A DNA stretch of 64,000 bases from Bacteroides salyersiae WAL 10018 = DSM 18765 = JCM 12988 (GTDB taxonomy: Bacteria; Bacteroidota; Bacteroidia; Bacteroidales; Bacteroidaceae), in contig NZ_KB905466.1 in NCBI RefSeq assembly GCF_000381365.1, positions 1,300,693 through 1,364,692 on the forward strand, given 5' to 3'. Position numbers and translations under genes: made by a program. Below the pieces are notes generated by a model. It saw only the letters and a list, made by a program, of their open reading frames with translations, had not been told where the DNA came from and made no database searches. This document shows, piece by piece, positions 27,208 through 36,000 of this stretch. Position 1 is the stretch's first letter; each line of letters starts with the position of its first letter.

Positions 27208-28043
27208 ATAGGTTTGTCAGCCATATTCGTTGTTATATCGCTCACCTCGGTCACTGCATCGAGCCACCCTTCCATTATAAGGGCAGGCGAATGGGTAGTA
27301 AGGATAATTTGTACGTTCGGATTCAATTCACGGATCATGGCAATAAGTTTTTGCTGCCATTCAATATGAAGTGATGCTTCCGGTTCGTCCATAAAAAGAA
27401 CATAATGTTCATTATCCTGTACCAACACAGTCAGCAGGATAACAAGCATCTGCTTTTCACCGGAAGAAAGCTTGTAGGGCAATAACAACTCCCCATCCTG
27501 ATAAAAAGCAATATCATTTCGCTTACGGTCTATTTTCTTCCGGGTATAACTGAAGAGTTCGTCTATCTGATCCTGAAAACGTTTCTTCGCCAATGATAAG
27601 CCGGCAGCTTCCTCCCGTCCCTTTTCCGTATTACCGGCCAGGAGTTCGATCATCTTATTTCCTATATTCACCTGATAGTCCAGATAGCGGCGCTGCAGAA
27701 GATAAAGTTGCCAGTCGAGTTCGGACTTTACATTCTTATCTGCCATCCGGGCTGTGAAATCACCCATAACCAAAGGACGGTCGTAACTGCGAATCACATC
27801 ATAAGGGATATAAGTTGCCTCCGGATCATCAAAATAAATATGTACCCCCTGCTTTACACCATTCTTCATTTCACCGGATAGTTCTTCCAAGTAATTGACG
27901 GAACGGTTCAGAATCGTTGTTTTACCGACACCATTGATTCCGGAAAGGATATTCACGTCCGGACGCAAATCCCAGGCAATATTAAACCGCCCCCACAATC
28001 CGTCTATTTCAATGCGTCTGATATAATTGGCCTGTTTTTCCAT
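27204..28043 (-). CDS. ABC-type AAA ATPase paired with DUF4435 protein, similar to PARIS AriA
   Basis: The 279-residue ATPase of the RecF/SMC-ABC type has all motifs: Walker A GINGVGKT (35-42), a helical insert (about 100-175), the ABC signature LSSGEKQ (192-198), Walker B YVLFMDEPEAS with Asp219 and Glu220, and the H-loop His251 in ILTTHSPALI. It looks active. No nuclease domain is attached, unlike OLD proteins. The DUF4435 gene follows on the same strand after 136 bp, so together they have the AriA-AriB layout. The protein seems short for AriA, so it may be a compact or diverged relative. A -7 box is 24 bp upstream. Confidence 0.78.
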   Translation of the reverse strand: MEKQANYIRRIEIDGLWGRFNIAWDLRPDVNILSGINGVGKTTILNRSVNYLEELSGEMKNGVKQGVHIYFDDPEATYIPYDVIRSYDRPLVMGDFTARMADKNVKSELDWQLYLLQRRYLDYQVNIGNKMIELLAGNTEKGREEAAGLSLAKKRFQDQIDELFSYTRKKIDRKRNDIAFYQDGELLLPYKLSSGEKQMLVILLTVLVQDNEHYVLFMDEPEASLHIEWQQKLIAMIRELNPNVQIILTTHSPALIMEGWLDAVTEVSDITTNMADKPI

Positions 28044-28066
28044 GCTATTATTGCTTTATATCAAGG

Positions 28067-28074
28067 CAAATATA
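28067..28074 (-). promoter_or_regulatory. Bacteroides -7 box (TATATTTG) for the ATPase/DUF4435 unit
   Basis: TATATTTG on the minus strand, 24 bp before the ATPase ATG. It lies back to back with the -7 box of the EamA gene. Confidence 0.5.
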
Positions 28075-28097
28075 AACAATTCAAATGATAAATTGGT

Positions 28098-28105
28098 TAC
28101 CTTTG
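28098..28105 (+). promoter_or_regulatory. Bacteroides -7 box (TACCTTTG) for the EamA transporter
   Basis: TACCTTTG followed by CGGC fits the consensus and lies 30 bp before the ATG at 28136. Confidence 0.55.
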
Positions 28106-28135
28106 CGGCAGTTTTCAATATAAGGTAACGAAAAG

Positions 28136-29053
28136 ATGAATATCAACAAGAACGTACAAGGACATCTGTTTGCCCTAACTGCCAATGTAATGTGGGGTCT
28201 AATGGCTCCCATCGGTAAATTTGCTCTGCAAGAGTTTTCAGCCCTCTCTGTCACCACTTTTCGAATGGTAGGTGCGGCGGCCGCTTTCTGGATTCTATCC
28301 ATTTTCTGTAAACAGGAGTATGTGAATCATAAGGATATGCTTAAAATATTTTTCGCGTCCTTATTTGCACTGGTTTTCAACCAGGGAGTTTTTATCTTCG
28401 GATTGTCCCTCACCTCCCCCATCGACGCCTCTATCGTAACAACAACCTTGCCTATTATTACCATGATCGTGGCAGCCATCTATCTGAAAGAGCCGGTCAC
28501 CAACAAGAAAGTTCTCGGTATCTTTGTCGGAGCGATGGGGGCATTGATATTAATATTGGGCAGCCAAACTTCCGGAAACGGAAACAGCAGTATCTGGGGA
28601 GACCTTCTCTGCCTGCTGGCACAGCTTAGTTTCTCAATCTATTTAACAGTTTTCAAAGGACTTACCCAACAATATTCGGCAATAACCATCAATAAATGGA
28701 TGTTTATTTATGCATCGATGTGTTACATACCTTTCTCCTATCACGATGTGGCTGCTATCGAATGGAGCACCATTTCAACGCTTGCTATCTGGCAAGTCCT
28801 TTATGTCGTATTGGGAGGAAGCTTCATAGCTTATATCTGTGTGATGACTGCACAAAAATTACTTCGTCCTACAGTAGTGAGCATGTACAATTATGTACAA
28901 CCTATCATCGCATCCATCGCTGCCGTAATCATGGGTATCGGAACCTTCGGCTGGCAAAAAGGAATAGCTATCGGACTCGTATTCTTGGGAGTATATATTG
29001 TGACCCAAAGCAAGTCGAGGGCGGACTTTGAGAAGGCGGGGAAAGAGGTGTGA
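28136..29053 (+). CDS. EamA-family (DMT) transporter
   Basis: The 305-residue inner-membrane protein of the drug/metabolite transporter superfamily has ten predicted helices arranged as two EamA repeats (about 10-145 and 155-290). Typical pieces are NVMWGLMAPIGKFAL at the start of repeat 1, TTTLPIITMIVAAIYLKEPVT at its end, and SMYNYVQPIIASIAAVIMG in repeat 2. Such proteins export metabolites or amino acids; the substrate cannot be told. It stands as a single gene, divergent from the ATPase and convergent with the ThrE gene. Confidence 0.88.
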   Translation: MNINKNVQGHLFALTANVMWGLMAPIGKFALQEFSALSVTTFRMVGAAAAFWILSIFCKQEYVNHKDMLKIFFASLFALVFNQGVFIFGLSLTSPIDASIVTTTLPIITMIVAAIYLKEPVTNKKVLGIFVGAMGALILILGSQTSGNGNSSIWGDLLCLLAQLSFSIYLTVFKGLTQQYSAITINKWMFIYASMCYIPFSYHDVAAIEWSTISTLAIWQVLYVVLGGSFIAYICVMTAQKLLRPTVVSMYNYVQPIIASIAAVIMGIGTFGWQKGIAIGLVFLGVYIVTQSKSRADFEKAGKEV

Positions 29054-29181
29054 ATTAGTAATCAGTAGTAAGTAGTAAGTAGCAAGTAGTAAGTAGCTGG
29101 TAGTTAGAATCCTTTCGGATAACCACGTTGACACACTGCATAGATTCTAACTACTGACTACTTGCTACTGACTACTAATTC
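29052..29181. repeat. inverted repeat of AGTAGTAAGTAG words between convergent genes
   Basis: The left run 29052-29111 (GAATTAGTAATCAGTAG, then AAGTAGT words, ending TTAGAATC) pairs imperfectly with 29143-29181 (GATTCTAAC...ACTAATTC). The longer left arm has extra AAGTAGT words. It fills the gap between the EamA and ThrE genes and could act as a terminator for both. Confidence 0.7.
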
Positions 29182-30534
29182 TCACCACTCTATAAACTTA
29201 CCGCGTGCCTTTCTTTTTTTCAACTCTTCTTCCAGGCACTTTTGGCGGTCTTTAGCAATATAACGACGGGCAAAGATATTAGGAACAGCAACTCCCAATG
29301 CTATACAAAGAATGATAAGAGCGGAATTGATACCGTTGAAGAAAGCAACCGTCACCTCTCCTACAACCCCATGCATGTCAATAAAGCCAAGCAAGGAACG
29401 ATACATCAATACACCGGGAATCATCGGGATAACCGAAGGAATGGTCAATACGTGATTGGGAACATGAAACCAATGTACAGCTTTAACAGCAATCAGGCTG
29501 ACTACAAAACTTCCCATAAACGAACCTATTACCGGACCGAATCCCAACTCAAAATTCACAAAGTTACGGGTACATACGGCAATAATACCTCCTATAGCCA
29601 CCACCCAAAGCAAACGACGCTGGATATTGAAAATCATGGAAAATCCCATAGCCGCAATAGCGGCAGCAATGGCATATACATAATAAGGATCATGGGGAAT
29701 CATACTTAATTCACTGAATTTCTTGTCGATAGTCACATCCTCCATAACACACAGACGGATAGCCAATACAATACCAAAAGCCATAGCCCCCACCATCATA
29801 ACCGTATTAGCCGCACGGGTAATACCCACCAGCAAATAATTGTCTATCATATCGTCAACAAAATTTATCAACGGAACCCCCGGAACAATAAATAAGGCAC
29901 AAGCTAAAAGCGGATGATAAGGAGTAGAAGACCATCCGGTAAATGAACTGGCATAAGCCAAACAAGTAGATACAAAAGCGGCAATCGCAATACTCATATA
30001 TACATTAACACCAAACTCGATAAAACGGGCACGTACGCGAAAACCGACAAATGCAGAAATTGATGCTAAAAGAAAAGCCATCCAGTCACAGCCGAACAAT
30101 TTGCAAAAGCCACCACATGCAAAACCGGCTCCCACCGCTACCAGATATGGAACATAATTACGAGGCGTGTGGGAAATTCTTTCCAACTCTTTCTCGTATT
30201 CATCCAAAGAATAGTCTTGTTCGATAGCACGCCACGACAATTTACTGATAGCAGAAATGGCCGTCATATTAATCCCATGCTTCTCACATTTCTGGAATTT
30301 AGAAAAAGAATGTGCTTCATCACTTACATTAACCATCAACATCGTATAGCTGACATCAATATGAAGCTTTTCTTCCGGTAGCCCCAAATAAGCAGCTACA
30401 CGTTTCATATTCCTCACTACACGGTTTGTATCCGCCGCACTCTCCACCAGTAACTTACCTGTACGCAACAAAAGATCCAATTTACGTCGCAACAATAAAG
30501 TTTCTTCCTGCTCAATTATCTTATTATCCGTCAT
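29182..30534 (-). CDS. threonine/serine exporter family protein (ThrE fused form)
   Basis: This inner-membrane protein of about 450 residues has an N-terminal cytoplasmic ThrE domain (about 15-250; ESAADTNRVVRNMKRVAAYLG, WDYSLDEYEKEL-like region) with five helices, and a second five-helix domain (about 285-430; PSVIPMIPGVLMYRSLLG). It exports threonine, serine or related solutes in known homologues. I start at the ATG at 30534 (MTDNKIIEQ), because the longer start at 30573 overlaps the -7 box at 30571-30578. Confidence 0.86.
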   Translation of the reverse strand: MTDNKIIEQEETLLLRRKLDLLLRTGKLLVESAADTNRVVRNMKRVAAYLGLPEEKLHIDVSYTMLMVNVSDEAHSFSKFQKCEKHGINMTAISAISKLSWRAIEQDYSLDEYEKELERISHTPRNYVPYLVAVGAGFACGGFCKLFGCDWMAFLLASISAFVGFRVRARFIEFGVNVYMSIAIAAFVSTCLAYASSFTGWSSTPYHPLLACALFIVPGVPLINFVDDMIDNYLLVGITRAANTVMMVGAMAFGIVLAIRLCVMEDVTIDKKFSELSMIPHDPYYVYAIAAAIAAMGFSMIFNIQRRLLWVVAIGGIIAVCTRNFVNFELGFGPVIGSFMGSFVVSLIAVKAVHWFHVPNHVLTIPSVIPMIPGVLMYRSLLGFIDMHGVVGEVTVAFFNGINSALIILCIALGVAVPNIFARRYIAKDRQKCLEEELKKRKARGKFIEW

Positions 30535-30570
30535 CTTGTAAATAGAAATAATTAATTTTCTTTGGGGGTG

Positions 30571-30578
30571 CAAAGGTA
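30571..30578 (-). promoter_or_regulatory. Bacteroides -7 box (TACCTTTG) that decides the ThrE start
   Basis: TACCTTTG followed by CACC on the minus strand. It places the transcript start near 30564, 30 bp before the ATG at 30534. Confidence 0.6.
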
Positions 30579-30620
30579 CAATTTTCTTTTCAAATTAGAA
30601 TCTAAATAATGTATCAATTG

Positions 30621-30724
30621 AATAATATGCCAATGGGTCAATATGCCAATGTGCCAATTTACCATGCGGAATGATAACGCAGGTAATTGGCACATTGGCA
30701 TATTGATCCATTGGCACATTATTA
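30621..30724. repeat. long inverted repeat of GCCAATGTG words
   Basis: The roughly 43-nt arm 30621-30663 (AATAATATGCCAATGGGTCA, then ATATGCCAATGTGCCAATTT) pairs with 30682-30724 with about three mismatches and one indel. The core ATGCGGAATGAT resembles the core at 2660. This is the best-preserved member of the GCCAAT family in the window. It lies between meaB and the ThrE promoter. Confidence 0.85.
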
Positions 30725-30725
30725 T

Positions 30726-31820
30726 CTATTTCTTCAATTCGTCAAAATAAGTATCAAGCAATGTTTTTGCAGCCACAAACGAGGTCAGATTCCCTCCTAA
30801 CACCTGCTGTTCCTTCTCTGACAACATAGATTCTATTTTGGCATTATGATAGAAACTGTCACGTAACTGTTCGTTAATGCTTTCGTACATCCAATACTTA
30901 CTTTGCTCATTACGACGATACTCAAAATAGCCGTTCTCTTTTACAAAATCGATGTACTGGTATATCATATCCCAAATCTCCTTTACGCCCAGATTGTAAA
31001 AACCGGAATAGGTCAATACTTGAGGTGTCCAACCGGAATCAGGAGCAGGGAAAAGATGAAGAGCGTTACGAAACTGTGCCGCTGCCAGTTTGGCCTTGTC
31101 TATGTTGCTACCATCGGCTTTATTTATCACAATACCGTCCGCCATCTCCATGATACCACGTTTGATGCCTTGAAGTTCGTCACCCGTGCCGGCCAACTGA
31201 ATCAGCAGAAAGAAATCCACCATAGAGTGTACAGCCGTTTCACTTTGCCCTACGCCTACTGTTTCTACAAAGATCTTATCGAAACCGGCCGCCTCACACA
31301 AAATAATCGTTTCACGGGTTTTACGGGCTACCCCTCCCAACGAACCGGCAGAGGGGCTTGGACGAATAAACGAATTGGGATGTACAGACAATTGCTCCAT
31401 ACGGGTTTTATCACCTAAGATACTCCCTTTGCTACGTTCACTACTCGGATCGATGGCCAATACAGCTAATTTTCCTCCTTTTTCGAGTACATGCAAACCG
31501 AACACATCGATTGAAGTGCTCTTACCGGCTCCCGGAACACCACTGATACCGACACGGATAGAGTTACCTGAATAAGGCAGACATTTCTCTATCACCTCCT
31601 GCGCCACAGCCTGATGTTCGGGACGCACACTTTCTACTAACGTTACTGCCCGACTGAGAATAGTTATATCACCTTTTACTATTCCCTCCACAAACTCGGC
31701 CACAGAAAGCTGTCGTTTTTTAGGTTTACGTTTCAAATAAGGATTTACCGACGAAGGCTGTTCAATACCTTTATTAACAACCAACCCTTTATACTCTTCG
31801 CTGTTTTCCGGATGTTCCAT
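30726..31820 (-). CDS. meaB: methylmalonyl-CoA mutase-associated GTPase MeaB
   Basis: The 364-residue G3E-type P-loop GTPase protects and reactivates the B12-dependent methylmalonyl-CoA mutase, used in the succinate-propionate pathway of Bacteroides. Walker A is GISGVPGAGKSTSID (about 93-107), followed by LAVLAIDPSSERSKGSILGDKTRM, the second motif FVETVGVGQSE, and the guanine motif VINKADGS. The mutase genes themselves are not in this window. The start lies 16 bp after the DUF1573 gene, so the two are probably co-transcribed. Confidence 0.93.
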   Translation of the reverse strand: MEHPENSEEYKGLVVNKGIEQPSSVNPYLKRKPKKRQLSVAEFVEGIVKGDITILSRAVTLVESVRPEHQAVAQEVIEKCLPYSGNSIRVGISGVPGAGKSTSIDVFGLHVLEKGGKLAVLAIDPSSERSKGSILGDKTRMEQLSVHPNSFIRPSPSAGSLGGVARKTRETIILCEAAGFDKIFVETVGVGQSETAVHSMVDFFLLIQLAGTGDELQGIKRGIMEMADGIVINKADGSNIDKAKLAAAQFRNALHLFPAPDSGWTPQVLTYSGFYNLGVKEIWDMIYQYIDFVKENGYFEYRRNEQSKYWMYESINEQLRDSFYHNAKIESMLSEKEQQVLGGNLTSFVAAKTLLDTYFDELKK

Positions 31821-31836
31821 GATGGTGATATTTAAG

Positions 31837-32904
31837 TTATCGTTTTACGTTGATTTCCACTTTCGGCTGTGCCGGGTCATTGGTTATCATCAGTATGCGC
31901 AGGTGATGCTTTTTCTTTCCTGTATTCTTTTTATGGATGGTTACCCGCAACTTAGTCGTTTCCCCCGGCTGAAGGACTGTCTTTTTCAGACTCACTCCTA
32001 CCGAAGAATTAAATACCTGCAACTTACTTATCTGCAAAGGTGCTTTCCCTGCATTTGTAATAACAATATCATGAGAAGCTTTGTTCTTTTTCGCGAGACG
32101 GGCACTGAGATCGATATCTGTCTCAGACAGACGAATGGCAGGCGCATTTAAACTATCCTGTTCCGTCATTCCGGAGAAATCGGGAAGAAGAATGGCTGAT
32201 ACGGGAATCTCGTTTTCTTCGCTGACCTTATCACCGGCAAAGCGGGCCAGATAGACAGAAGCCTGCGTCAATCCCAAATCGGTCAATTGCTTGGTATCAA
32301 GGGTCAGCTTGACAGTCCCCCTCTTTCCCTTCAGAACCACATTCGGTTTCTTTTCCATTTTCAGATAAGGAGGCAGATGCATCAATACCGGTTCGTATGG
32401 ACGATCGGACAGATTTACGACACTAAACGTAAGAGTCGGTTCTTCACCACGATGGGCATCCGGAAAGGCAAATTCGTTCCGGTCCAAACGAATGGAACCG
32501 ATAGCATAAGGATGTGTCTTCGTAAAATCAGTAACTTCCTGCACTACCTCGCCTACAAATTTCAAATAGACAAGGCTGGGTTGTGCATTACTATAAATAC
32601 CCACAGTTTTCTCAAAATGTCCGAGTGCCTTCGCATCAAAAGTAGCACTAACCGTTCCTTTCTCACCGGGAGCGATGGGCGTTTTCGTCCAACTGGCAAC
32701 GGAACAGGCACAAGAAGTGGTAACATTGGTCAATACCAAAGGCTTGTCTCCGGTATTCGTAATGGTATACTCCACATTTACAGGATGTTTCCATTCTATC
32801 TGCCCGAAGTTATGTGTCTCTTTATTGGAAGAAAGACGAGGTTGGGCAATGACAGACAAAGTAATAATAAAAAGGGTAATTATAAAGGATATACTGCGTT
32901 TCAT
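31837..32904 (-). CDS. DUF1573 protein, exported
   Basis: The 355-residue protein has a signal peptide (residues 1-20, ending VIAQPR). An N-terminal DUF1573 immunoglobulin-like domain follows (about 25-125): HNFGQIEWKHPVNVEYTITNTGDKPLVLTN in pieces, with the conserved TSCACS cysteines. One or two further beta-sandwich domains follow (TFSVVNLSDRPYEP, DIVITNAGKAPLQISKLQV). DUF1573 proteins are common, exported and poorly understood in Bacteroidota. It precedes meaB in one unit with a -7 box 25 bp upstream. Confidence 0.85.
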   Translation of the reverse strand: MKRSISFIITLFIITLSVIAQPRLSSNKETHNFGQIEWKHPVNVEYTITNTGDKPLVLTNVTTSCACSVASWTKTPIAPGEKGTVSATFDAKALGHFEKTVGIYSNAQPSLVYLKFVGEVVQEVTDFTKTHPYAIGSIRLDRNEFAFPDAHRGEEPTLTFSVVNLSDRPYEPVLMHLPPYLKMEKKPNVVLKGKRGTVKLTLDTKQLTDLGLTQASVYLARFAGDKVSEENEIPVSAILLPDFSGMTEQDSLNAPAIRLSETDIDLSARLAKKNKASHDIVITNAGKAPLQISKLQVFNSSVGVSLKKTVLQPGETTKLRVTIHKKNTGKKKHHLRILMITNDPAQPKVEINVKR

Positions 32905-32928
32905 GCTCTACATATTATATTTGGAGCA

Positions 32929-32936
32929 CAAATGTA
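32929..32936 (-). promoter_or_regulatory. Bacteroides -7 box (TACATTTG) for the DUF1573-meaB unit
   Basis: TACATTTG on the minus strand lies 25 bp before the DUF1573 ATG. No clear -33 TTTG. Confidence 0.5.
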
Positions 32937-32997
32937 GGAGTTTTCAATGAGAAAAGGAACGGATTGAAAGGATTATTAAGGGTAGATGGTAAAGAAT

Positions 32998-33028
32998 GCC
33001 GGTTACATCCATCAAAAATGTAACCGGC
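32998..33028 (-). terminator. hairpin after the alpha-2-macroglobulin gene
   Basis: GCCGGTTACAT (32998-33008) pairs perfectly with ATGTAACCGGC (33018-33028); the loop is 9 nt. It lies 70 bp after the stop of the macroglobulin gene, with TTCTTT after it on the minus strand. Confidence 0.75.
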
Positions 33029-33097
33029 ACTGATTGGCATTTGATTCAAAATACAACTTGTCTATCCGGACAAATACAACCGGCCTTCAAGTGTAAA

Positions 33098-36000
33098 TCA
33101 TTTTATCGTCACTTTCATCGAAGCGGAGTGAGAAACATATTCGGGTGCATATGCACTTTGGATGGTTGCCAGTCCGGTTTCATACATTCCGGCACGACTG
33201 ATACGATAGCTATATTCAAGAACATAAACACCTTTGCCCAATCCATCGAAGAAGAAATTGGTTGAAGCATCTTTGATATCGACATAATAACCGAAACCGT
33301 TGTTCCAGCGATAACCGGATAACATACCGATAGGTTCGAAACAGGCGGCACGCTGGTCTTTCAATTGGATGAAATCCATCGGACGATCCAAACGGACCGT
33401 AAGGCGTGAAACGACTTTATCTCCTACAGCCAACTCCGTAGCGGCTGTTATCGGTTGTAGCTGACGAACATTATTCACCAAACGCTCCACATACAGTTTC
33501 TTCTCTACACTCAGTTCGTTACCTTGCTGTTTCACTTGATCGATATCTTCCTGATACTGTGCATAGACTGCTCCCCAGGCGATACCGGTATCCCGTTTTT
33601 CGACAGTTATCTTACGGGCATCCACCACTTTCTTGTCAGTGAAAGTCTTTTTAATGTAGCCCAATCCGGGAACAATCGTTTTGGCAGGAGCCAAAGTTTC
33701 CAATACCTCATTAGCAACAGTAATACGTACATCACCTTGATTATCGAGCAGATTGACACCACGTTGCAACAGGGCAAAAACCGCATTTACCGTAGTCACC
33801 GGAGAATCCCATGCCTGCGTTTGCTTCTGCTTCAAGAGCCAGAGTTTCATTTCTTCCACCGTAGAGGAGTCGCCGGATACAAGTTCAAGAGCTTCCATTA
33901 CCGTGACATGGGCCGGGATCTGTAAACCGCCCCAAGTATAAGGATTCTCATTGAAAGCAAAGAACATTCCCTGTTCGTCCGTCTTTGTCAAGAACTCTTT
34001 CAAAGAAGCAATAAAATTCAATGCTTCCTGCTTCCTTCCGGCTTTATCCAGCACAATGGCGGCAAGTGCCTTATTAGCCATGGAACGGCTGGTCAGCGTC
34101 TCCCCTACTTTCGACAAGAAGTAATTGTAAGCGGTCTGATTATCGGCAAGCGGCATTTTTTCACCGGAAATAGCAACAAGGTAGAGATACTTCAACGCCT
34201 CATCGGAGAGCCCTTTTACCTTTTCTCCGTTTTTCTCTGCTTTACGGATATTCTTATACTCTTCCAACGCTTCTTTATTCAGAAAACTGAAAGCAGAACG
34301 CTGCATCGTCAAGGCATCCCCTTCCAGCGGTTTACCGGTGAGCAAAGCGAGACGGGCATTCAATTCGACAATAAAGTTCGTGATAAATCGACTACCGTTC
34401 ATACCTTTATACCATGCCCACGAACCATCAGACTGCTGAAGCTCTTTTAACCGGGTCAAGGCAGCAATGTTGTTATTACGAATGTTGTTCAAATCGAATA
34501 AAGTAGCGATGCGCTCTTTCTGTTCTTCTTCCGTCCGGGCCTCCATCACCCAAGGAGATTCAGACAACAAGATGTTCTTCACCTCCTGATTCTTTTGCAA
34601 ATTACTGAGGAAAGTCTCCTTCGTTCCGCCTTGCAACTTCCAACTATCGAACACGGCTTTGATGCGTGGCTGTGAATTCATTATATAGGCAGCCAACGTA
34701 TTCGCATAATAAGCGGCAGCCCAAGAGATGGCATTATTGTTCTCGGGCATACCCAACGATGGTAATGCCTGTATGGCGTACCAAGCCGGATTACCTGTAA
34801 ACTCGATAGTCAGACAACGGTCGGTAGCCGATTTGCTGTGATTATTGAATAACTTATCGAGCGGGAAAGTACGTGTTTCTTCTCCGCGAACAGGCATGGC
34901 CACAGTCTCCACCAAATCCGCTTTATTGCTAAGTACGGGTAAGAGGTGCTGCTCGCCGTCACTGAACGAACCACCGTCGGCAATCATACGGCAACCCAAT
35001 ACATCGTATTTATCGGTAACAATAAAAAGGAAACTCACTCCCGTGGTACGTCCTGCTTCTACAGAGAACTTTTGTTTCTGCGTACTGATCACCTTTTCCG
35101 TCATCGGGTCAAAAAGAATAAAGCTAACCGTTCCGGAAATATTCTTTCCGGTAAGGTTTGCCACAGAAGCGGTTACAGAAGTTTTATCTCCCACGCGGAC
35201 GAAACGCGGCAAGTTCGGAGTCAGCATAAAGTCCTTACTGGTCACAGCAGTAGCATCGATCATACCTGTCATCATTCCTTTGGTATGCGCATATCCCCGG
35301 AAATTCCAACGGGTAAGGTTCTGCGGCATGGTGAAAGAGAAAGAAACTTCCCCTTGCTCATTGGTACGAAGTTGCGGATAGAAGAAAGCGGTCTCGGCAA
35401 AATTGGTACGCAATTCTTCGGTAGCCTCAGGAAGGGTTTCTCCCGCTCCGGTATCCCTGTCGGCATCAGCCGTTTCGGCATATTCAACATCGGCTTTATC
35501 GCTGATGACGATAGACATACCCGCCTCGGCTTTCGCCATTCCGCGTACCTTTGCGCTTCCAACAACCGTTGCGTTCTGTCGATAATTACAAAGGGGTATC
35601 ATTTCCTCTTCGAAAACCAGATTACTGACGTAATTGAATGGAAGCACGAAGTGGTCGTATGCCATCGGATCTACCTTCAGGCTCTTGGAAGGGAACCAAT
35701 AATTATAAGAGTTCATTCCCCAATAACCATCCATCCAGCGTGTTACGGGCACAGAAAGGTTGTATCCGATTCTCAGGCTCTGATTATTTTTCCATATCTT
35801 ATCCAGCGAAGCGTCATACATGGTAGCCAACATTTCAGCTGCGGCCGGCATTCCTTGCGGGTTTTTGACAGTCAGCTTCCACTCTTCTTCCTGTCCCGGA
35901 CACAGTTTATCACGGAATACCTCCCATTTCATTGTCAATGTTTTATCCGGCAAGCGTTTCGTCATTCTTACCGTCTGCTGATTTACGGAACCATCCTTCA

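Noticed and set aside
26069..28043. OLD-family nuclease or Gabija system
   Set aside because: The ATPase has no fused TOPRIM domain, there is no UvrD-like helicase neighbour, and the separate protein matches the DUF4435 pattern better.
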